Below are positions 8,366 to 12,256 of a stretch of 12,256 nucleotides of DNA, piece after piece (the first letter of the stretch is position 1; every line of letters begins with the position of its first letter). The stretch spans positions 1 to 12,256 of the forward strand of contig DASXAR010000081.1 in NCBI GenBank assembly GCA_036406595.1, read 5' to 3'. The notes beneath the pieces were generated by a model that was not told the DNA's origin, searched no databases, and saw only the letters and a program-made list of their open reading frames with translations. The DNA is from VRUE01 sp036406595. GTDB taxonomy: Bacteria; Actinomycetota; Thermoleophilia; Solirubrobacterales; 70-9. A program made the position numbers and the translations under genes.

Positions 8366-10548
8366 CCCGCCGTGATCCCGCCGCCGCTGCCGCTCGATTC
8401 GGGCGCGGAGGGGGTGGCTTCAGGCGCGGCTTCCGGTTCGGGTGCCGCTTCGGGTTCGCTCGGTTCCGCTTCGCTGGGTTCCGGTTCGGGGGCGGGTTCA
8501 CTCGTTTCCGGTTCGGGGACGTAGGTTTCGCCTTCGCTCGGCGCGCCTTCCGACGGGGCGCCGGATGAGCCGCCCCCCTTGTCGGGCCTTTCGGCCGCGC
8601 GCTCGGCCTTGATTTCCTCCCAGGCGGATATGACGCTCGCCCAGATCAGCGCCGGGAAGGTGCCGCCCATCACCGGTCCCCCGCTGTAGAGGGTGGTCAT
8701 CGGCGTCGTCGTGTCGGCGTAGCCGACCCACACGCAGGCGGTTACTTCTTCGGTACCGCCGCAGTACCAGGCATCGCCGTTGTTCTCGGTCGTCCCGGTC
8801 TTTCCCCACTGGCCGGTCGCGCCGATGTTCGCGTGGACACCGGTGCCGCTGCTGACCACGGTTTCGAGGATGCGCTTCGCTTCGAGTGCCGTGCCTTCTT
8901 CGATCACCTGATCGTGGAGGGAGTCGTTGTCTCCGCCCTTGATCACGTTGCCGTCCTGGTCTGTCACCTCCGTGTAGGCGACCGGGCTGTCGCCGGGGCG
9001 CGCCGCCAGGGTTCCGCTGACCCGGTCGCCGTCGTTGCCGAGCGTCGTGTAGGCGTACGTCCAACCGAGCGGCGTCGCGCCGATCTTCAGGCCGCCGAGC
9101 ACCATCGCCGGGTTGGTCGATATCGGGTCGGCGTATCCCATCTTGTGAATCGTGCCGGCGATCGAGCGGGTTCGATCCTCGATCGTCTTCCCCTCGAGCC
9201 CTTCCAACGCCAACTGTGCATAGATCGAGTTGTCCGAGTAGGTGGTCGCGCATTCGATGCTGCACGAGCCGAGGTAGGAGTCCTCGTCGTTGTGGACGAC
9301 GAACGTTTCCTGGCCATGCTTCCCGAAGTGGAATTCCTGCGGTGCCGATTCGTAGGTGGTGCTCGGCGAGATCCCCTCTTCCAGAGCCGTGACCAGCGTG
9401 AAGGGCTTGATGGAGGAGCCGGGCTGGCGGTGCCCCTGGGTCGCCAGGTTGAAGGGCTTCGTGTCGAAGTCGGGCCCCCCGACCATCGCCTTCACCCCGG
9501 CGGTTCTGTTTTCGATCACGACGACCGACGCAGTCGCCGGCAGGTAGCCCATGTAGGACCTGACCGCTTCTTCGGCGGCTTCCTGCAGGCGGAGATCAAG
9601 CGTCGACTTGACCTTGAGTCCGCCGAAGAAAGTCTTCGCTGCGCCGTAGCGTTCGACCAGCTGCTGGCGCAGCCAGGCGGTGAAGTAGGGGGCCTTGGAG
9701 TCGAGCCGGGGCGGCTCGATGTCGCTCGGCGAGGGAAGCGCCTGCTTTGTCCCTTCGGAGAACTGGGCCTGGGTGATGTAGCCCTGTTCGTACATCTTTT
9801 CCAGCACCAGATTGCGACGAGCGAGGGCGTTTTCGGGGAAGGCCTTCGGGTCGTAGGCGGAGGGGGAGGAGATGATCCCCGCCAGCATCGCCGCCTCCCA
9901 GGGCTCGAGTACGGCCGCACAGGGCTCCGAGGTGGTGCCGCAGCCGGGGTGGGCCCTGCCGAAGTAGGTGCGGGCGGCGGCCTCGATCCCATACGCGCCC
10001 TCGCCGAAGTAGATCGTGTTCAGGTACTCGGTGAGGATCTTGTCCTTGCTCCAGTGCCGCTCCAGCCGGTATGCGAGCGCCGCCTCGCGGAACTTCTCGA
10101 AGATCGTGCGGCTGCCCTGGGCGACGAGGGCGTTCTTGACGAACTGCTCGGTTATGGTCGAGGCGCCCTGGGCGGCGCTCTGGCTGAGGATGTCCTTGAT
10201 CAGGGCCCGGCCGATGCCCTGGAAGTCGACGCCGTTGTGCTCGTAGAAGCGGGCGTCCTCGATCGAGACCACGGCGTTCTTGACGTTCGGCGAGATCTGG
10301 CCGGAGCTGAGCAGGATCTTGTTCTGATCGCTGGTCAGGGTTCCGATCGACGCACCGGAGGAGTCGAACACTTCGCTGTTCTTCGAGGCCTTGTACTGGG
10401 CGAAGTTGTAGATCGCCGGCAGGTCCTGCGAGACGGCCATCATCATCCCGAAGACCATCGAGACCACTGCGAGGACGCTGAGCCCGAGCAGAACAAAGAG
10501 TATGCGCAGCTTCTTGAGCCGCGGTTTGGAGGGCTTGGAGGGCTCCAT
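8362..10548 (-). CDS. Class A penicillin-binding protein (GT51 glycosyltransferase + transpeptidase)
   Basis: A 728-residue bifunctional peptidoglycan synthase that polymerises lipid II and cross-links stem peptides outside the membrane. A basic cytoplasmic N-terminus (KPRLKKLR) precedes one membrane anchor (about 15-38). The GT51 domain (about 60-235) has SIEDARFYEHNG (95-106, catalytic E97), GASTITEQFVKN (128-139) and YLNTIYFGEGAYGIEAAA (175-192). The transpeptidase domain (about 335-640) has SxxK at S378-K381 (PGSSIKPF), SDN at 438-440 and KTG at 583-585. The tail (659-728) is disordered, rich in Pro, Glu, Ser and Ala. All six cysteines are extracytoplasmic and occur as three close pairs. 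The ATG at 10548 has no Shine-Dalgarno and follows a GC hairpin plus T-rich tract. Class A is certain; the paralogue is not assignable. Confidence 0.95.
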   Translation of the reverse strand: MEPSKPSKPRLKKLRILFVLLGLSVLAVVSMVFGMMMAVSQDLPAIYNFAQYKASKNSEVFDSSGASIGTLTSDQNKILLSSGQISPNVKNAVVSIEDARFYEHNGVDFQGIGRALIKDILSQSAAQGASTITEQFVKNALVAQGSRTIFEKFREAALAYRLERHWSKDKILTEYLNTIYFGEGAYGIEAAARTYFGRAHPGCGTTSEPCAAVLEPWEAAMLAGIISSPSAYDPKAFPENALARRNLVLEKMYEQGYITQAQFSEGTKQALPSPSDIEPPRLDSKAPYFTAWLRQQLVERYGAAKTFFGGLKVKSTLDLRLQEAAEEAVRSYMGYLPATASVVVIENRTAGVKAMVGGPDFDTKPFNLATQGHRQPGSSIKPFTLVTALEEGISPSTTYESAPQEFHFGKHGQETFVVHNDEDSYLGSCSIECATTYSDNSIYAQLALEGLEGKTIEDRTRSIAGTIHKMGYADPISTNPAMVLGGLKIGATPLGWTYAYTTLGNDGDRVSGTLAARPGDSPVAYTEVTDQDGNVIKGGDNDSLHDQVIEEGTALEAKRILETVVSSGTGVHANIGATGQWGKTGTTENNGDAWYCGGTEEVTACVWVGYADTTTPMTTLYSGGPVMGGTFPALIWASVISAWEEIKAERAAERPDKGGGSSGAPSEGAPSEGETYVPEPETSEPAPEPEPSEAEPSEPEAAPEPEAAPEATPSAPESSGSGGGITAG
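8404..8523 (-). repeat. Degenerate repeats encoding the Pro/Glu-rich PBP tail
   Basis: Residues 676-715 of the PBP are built from short imperfect units such as PEPE, SEAEPSEPE and AAPEPEAAPE, preceded by an exact protein repeat APSEG-APSEG (664-673). On the + strand the DNA shows recurrent TTCCGGTTCGG and TTCGCTGGGTTCC-like words. Such stretches are prone to slippage and usually vary in length between relatives. The tail would extend from the transpeptidase domain into the cell wall. The + strand gene mpg ends just before this region, so only the PBP is affected. Confidence 0.7.
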
Positions 10549-10561
10549 CTAAAACCAAAGG

Positions 10562-10581
10562 GGCGGCCGGCAGGGGCCGCC
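10562..10581 (-). terminator. GC hairpin with T-rich tract in the PBP 5' leader (attenuator-like)
   Basis: On the minus strand GGCGGCC (10581-10575) and GGCCGCC (10568-10562) form a 7-bp stem with a 6-base loop, followed by CCTTTGGTTTTAG and then the PBP ATG. The shape resembles an intrinsic terminator placed within a 5' leader, but the T-run is interrupted and starts two bases after the stem. It may instead be a stability or ribosome-access hairpin, or chance pairing in GC-rich DNA. Confidence 0.3.
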
Positions 10582-10594
10582 GAGCGGAGGCGGC

Positions 10595-10604
10595 AGTCTA
10601 GCAT
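10595..10604. promoter_or_regulatory. Overlapping divergent -10-like elements between the PBP and tyrS genes
   Basis: TAGCAT (10599-10604, + strand) and TAGACT (10600-10595, - strand) overlap on the CTAG at 10598-10601. The + strand element ends eight bases before ATG 10613, the same spacing as CATACT before ilvE. The - strand element would start a PBP transcript near 10588. Neither has a clear -35 box. If both are real, the two polymerases compete for the same DNA. A second + strand candidate, TATCTT (10639-10644), could serve tyrS alone. Confidence 0.3.
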
Positions 10605-10612
10605 TGCCGCCG

Positions 10613-10681
10613 ATGAGCGCCGGTCGAGCAAGCGTGCATATCTTGTGTTCCGCGCAGCGAGAGAGGCGCGATCCGTCGTGA
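10613..10681 (+). CDS. Possible 22-residue upstream ORF overlapping the tyrS start
   Basis: ATG 10613 opens a frame that stops at TGA 10679-10681, inside the tyrS GTG start at 10678 (GTGA). The peptide would be MSAGRASVHILCSAQRERRDPS, with no tyrosine codon and no recognisable domain. The ATG follows a TAGCAT -10-like box by eight bases, so it could begin a leaderless transcript; ribosomes ending there would be placed to start tyrS by coupling. Basic and short, it may serve only as a coupling device. It may also be a chance ORF, with tyrS using its own GAGAGG site. Confidence 0.3.
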   Translation: MSAGRASVHILCSAQRERRDPS

Positions 10682-11841
10682 CCCTGGACCTGAGGCGGAA
10701 TGCAGTCGACGTGTTGCCTGAGGGGATGCTCGACGAGCAGCTGCGGGCGGGCAGGCCGCTGCGAGTCAAGCTCGGGATCGACCCGACGACCGCGGACATC
10801 CATCTCGGACACACCGTCGTCCTCGAGAAGCTGCGTGAGTTCCAGCTCGGGGGCCATCAGGTCGTCCTGATCGTCGGCGATTTCACGGCTCGGATCGGCG
10901 ATCCCAGCGGCCGCTCCGAGCAGCGCCCGCTTCCGAGCGCCGAGGAGATCGAGGCCAATGCGGCCACCTACCAGGAGCAGGCCTTCAAGGTGCTCGACCG
11001 CGATCGCACGGAGGTGCGCTTCAACAGCGAGTGGCTGCGGATGCCGGCCGAGCAGCTGCTGGGCCTGCTGTCGCGCACCACGGTCGCCCGGCTGCTGGAG
11101 CGCGACGATTTCCAGAAGCGAATGGCCGCCGGCGCGCCGATCGCGGCGCTCGAGCTCCTCTATCCACTCCTTCAGGGCTATGACTCGGTGGCAATCGAGG
11201 CGGACGTCGAGCTGGGGGGGACGGACCAGAAGTTCAACCTGCTCTTCGCCCGCGACCTACAGGCCGGATATGGCCAGAGGCCGCAGTCGATCATGACGCT
11301 GCCGATCCTTGTCGGGATCGACGGAGTCCAGAAGATGAGCAAGTCGCTCGGCAACTACGTCGGGGTCACCGATCCCCCAGAGGAGATGTTCGGGCGGCTG
11401 ATGCGGGTCCCCGACGAGGCGATGCCCGAGTACTTTCGCCTGCTACTGGGGGAGGAGGTGCCCGGCGGCCCTCCGAACAAGGCGAAGCGCCGGCTGGCGG
11501 CGCGAATCGTCGAGCGCTACCACGATGCGGCCGCGGCCGCCGCGGCGGAGGAGCATTTCGACCGGATCTTCGTGCGTCACGAGGCACCGGACCAGGTGGA
11601 GGACGTCGACCTCGGCCCGTATGTCGGAGGGGACGGGGTTCTGGTCCACCTGCCGCTGCTGATGGCCGATGCATTCGAGATCAGCTCGAGCGAGGCCCGG
11701 CGCCTGCTCAAGCAGGGCGGCGTGAAGCTGGATGGAGAGCCGCTTGACGCGAACGCGCTCGACGTCGAGGTCGATTCGCTTGACGGCAGGGTCCTCCAGG
11801 TGGGCAAGCGCCGCTTCCGCCGCCTGCGCGCCGGGGCCTAG
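10678..11841 (+). CDS. tyrS: Tyrosyl-tRNA synthetase
   Basis: A 387-residue class I aminoacyl-tRNA synthetase that charges tRNA-Tyr; cytoplasmic dimer. The Rossmann catalytic domain has KLGIDPTTADIHLGHTVVL (31-49) with the HIGH-type motif HLGH (42-45), YPLLQGYDSV (162-171), ELGGTDQKFNLL (178-189) and the KMSKS loop (219-223). The C-terminal S4 RNA-binding domain spans about 325-385 (SSSEARRLLKQGGVKLDG). HLGH together with GTDQKFN points to the TyrZ-like TyrRS subgroup rather than TrpRS. The chosen start is GTG 10678, with GAGAGG (10661-10666) at a rather long 11-base spacing; the next in-frame ATG (codon 17) would cut the N-terminus. It overlaps a short upstream ORF. No terminator separates it from the rRNA promoter, whose -35 overlaps the tyrS stop. 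Confidence 0.95.
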   Translation: MTLDLRRNAVDVLPEGMLDEQLRAGRPLRVKLGIDPTTADIHLGHTVVLEKLREFQLGGHQVVLIVGDFTARIGDPSGRSEQRPLPSAEEIEANAATYQEQAFKVLDRDRTEVRFNSEWLRMPAEQLLGLLSRTTVARLLERDDFQKRMAAGAPIAALELLYPLLQGYDSVAIEADVELGGTDQKFNLLFARDLQAGYGQRPQSIMTLPILVGIDGVQKMSKSLGNYVGVTDPPEEMFGRLMRVPDEAMPEYFRLLLGEEVPGGPPNKAKRRLAARIVERYHDAAAAAAAEEHFDRIFVRHEAPDQVEDVDLGPYVGGDGVLVHLPLLMADAFEISSSEARRLLKQGGVKLDGEPLDANALDVEVDSLDGRVLQVGKRRFRRLRAGA

Positions 11842-11867
11842 TCAAAGGGGCCGCGCAGCGCTATACT
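11839..11867 (+). promoter_or_regulatory. Probable rRNA operon promoter
   Basis: TATACT (11862-11867) is a strong -10 box, and TAGTCA (11839-11844) matches four of six bases of TTGACA at the ideal 17-base spacing. Transcription would begin near 11874, giving a leader of roughly 245 bases before mature 16S. The -35 box includes the tyrS TAG stop (11839-11841), so coding sequence and promoter overlap. Further upstream promoters inside tyrS are possible and were not resolved. Confidence 0.6.
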
Positions 11868-11912
11868 CCCGCGTCCCTCTGGGAGAGGCCCATGCCCTCC
11901 CATGCGCGAAAA

Positions 11913-11956
11913 GCGGCGAGTCCCGCCGCCAAGAGGCGCAGCGGTCTTTGAAAACT
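11913..11956 (+). promoter_or_regulatory. rRNA leader antitermination site: boxB-like hairpin and boxA
   Basis: GCGGCG (11913-11918) and CGCCGC (11924-11929) form a 6-bp hairpin with a 5-base loop. Fifteen bases later comes GGTCTTTGAAAACT (11943-11956), a close match to the boxA sequences of Gram-positive rRNA operons (TCTTTGAAAACT). boxA RNA is bound by NusB-NusE (S10), making RNA polymerase resistant to Rho-dependent termination over the long untranslated operon. The boxB-boxA order is that of E. coli rrn leaders. The boxA call is firm; boxB is by shape and position only. Confidence 0.7.
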
Positions 11957-12005
11957 GAGCAGCGTGCACTCCGCGGGCCAGATGGCCTGCGGATTGTTTG
12001 AGCCC

Positions 12006-12043
12006 GACCCAACCGACTCGTCAGCGTGCCGGTTGGTCTTTGA
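12006..12043 (+). promoter_or_regulatory. rRNA leader hairpin followed by a second boxA-like word
   Basis: GACCCAACCG (12006-12015) pairs with CGGTTGGTC (12030-12038) with one bulged C and a 14-base loop. Its 3' arm runs into GGTCTTTGA (12035-12043), identical over nine bases to the start of boxA at 11943-11951; the two then diverge (AAAC versus TCTA). It could be a degenerate second boxA masked by the stem, a pause site, or part of the 16S-flanking processing structure. Confidence 0.4.
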
Positions 12044-12052
12044 TCTACCCGT

Positions 12053-12097
12053 CATGCCGGTCGCCGTGTATGTGTACCCGGCGACCTGCCAGGCATG
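12053..12097 (+). promoter_or_regulatory. Long hairpin upstream of 16S rRNA (likely processing or folding element)
   Basis: CATGCC (12053-12058) pairs with GGCATG (12092-12097), and GGTCGCCG (12059-12066) pairs with CGGCGACC (12079-12086), giving 14 bp with a 5-base bulge (12087-12091) and a 12-base loop. It ends about 20 bases before the mature 16S 5' end. A smaller hairpin, GTGAA/TTCAC (12108-12122), sits at the boundary itself. rRNA leaders commonly contain RNase III-sensitive stems here, but the partner strand downstream of 16S is outside the window. Confidence 0.45.
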
Positions 12098-12116
12098 GCA
12101 ACTCTGTGTGAAGTAC

Positions 12117-12256
12117 TTTCACGGAGAGTTTGATCCTGGCTCAGGACGAACGCTGGCGGCGTGCTTAACACATGCAAGTGGTGCGACGAACCAGGGCTTG
12201 CCCTGGGGCAAAGCCGCGAACGGGTGAGTAACACGTGGGTAACCTGCCCCGATGAC
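12117..12256 (+). rRNA. rrs: 16S ribosomal RNA, 5' end (partial)
   Basis: AGAGTTTGATCCTGGCTCAG at 12125-12144 is the universal 5' segment of bacterial 16S (E. coli positions 8-27). It is followed by GACGAACGCTGGCGGCGTGC, CTTAACACATGCAAG, and GAACGGGTGAGTAACACGTG near 12218-12237. Counting back seven bases from E. coli position 8 puts the mature 5' end near 12118, give or take a few bases. The V1 region is short, a CCAGGG/CCCTGG stem with a 4-base loop (12191-12206). The GGACGAACGCTGGCGGCGTGC wording fits Actinobacteria and several other phyla. The gene continues beyond the window, so only about 9% of 16S is present and genus-level placement is not possible by eye. Confidence 0.97.

Noticed and set aside
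8833..10677. Long plus-strand open frame continuous with tyrS, opposite the PBP gene
   Set aside because: The frame happens to stay open antisense to the PBP. TyrRS homology begins only after about 10678, where a GTG start gives the normal length.
11881..12116. Short open frames across the rRNA leader (for example 11861-12055 minus, 11964-12227 plus) as genes
   Set aside because: They overlap the rRNA leader and conserved 16S sequence, have no family likeness, and the region is explained by rRNA control and processing elements.

Overview
The window is GC-rich bacterial chromosome, most likely from an actinobacterium. Evidence: codon use strongly favours G/C at third positions, GTG starts are common, genes are packed with 1-4 base stop/start overlaps, and the 16S 5' end has an actinobacterial look. 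A deep lineage such as Thermoleophilia is a guess that the short 16S fragment cannot settle. Nothing suggests a plasmid, phage, transposon or CRISPR array; this is core chromosome.

Layout. Positions 1-8365 (+ strand) form one long, probably co-transcribed array: the end of leuC, leuD, a Tam-like SAM methyltransferase, leuB, ilvE, a 15-codon leader ORF inside a strongly foldable leader, cimA, a DegT/DnrJ/EryC1 aminotransferase, argH and mpg. Positions 8362-10548 (- strand) encode a class A penicillin-binding protein. Its stop codon shares a CTAG tetranucleotide with the mpg stop. Positions 10549-10677 are a divergent control region. tyrS (10678-11841, + strand) follows, then an rRNA leader (promoter, boxB/boxA-like elements, hairpins) and the first ~140 bases of 16S rRNA.

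How the genes work together. CimA condenses pyruvate with acetyl-CoA to citramalate. LeuCD and LeuB are known in other organisms to act on both the leucine-pathway and the citramalate-pathway intermediates, giving 2-oxobutyrate for isoleucine. IlvE performs the last transamination of Leu, Ile and Val. The cluster therefore looks like a threonine-independent isoleucine route combined with the late leucine steps; leuA is not visible here. ArgH completes arginine synthesis, and Mpg is a base-excision repair glycosylase.

Most worth a second look: (1) the ilvE-cimA leader, where a 14-bp long-range stem whose 5' arm lies inside a short ORF with two Ile codons ends 2 bases before the cimA Shine-Dalgarno; (2) the Tam-like methyltransferase lodged between leuD and leuB; (3) a 22-codon ORF overlapping the tyrS start and other leaderless-looking starts; (4) the rRNA promoter, whose -35 overlaps the tyrS stop codon; (5) three close cysteine pairs that are the only cysteines in the secreted PBP. 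No wholly new multi-gene system is evident.
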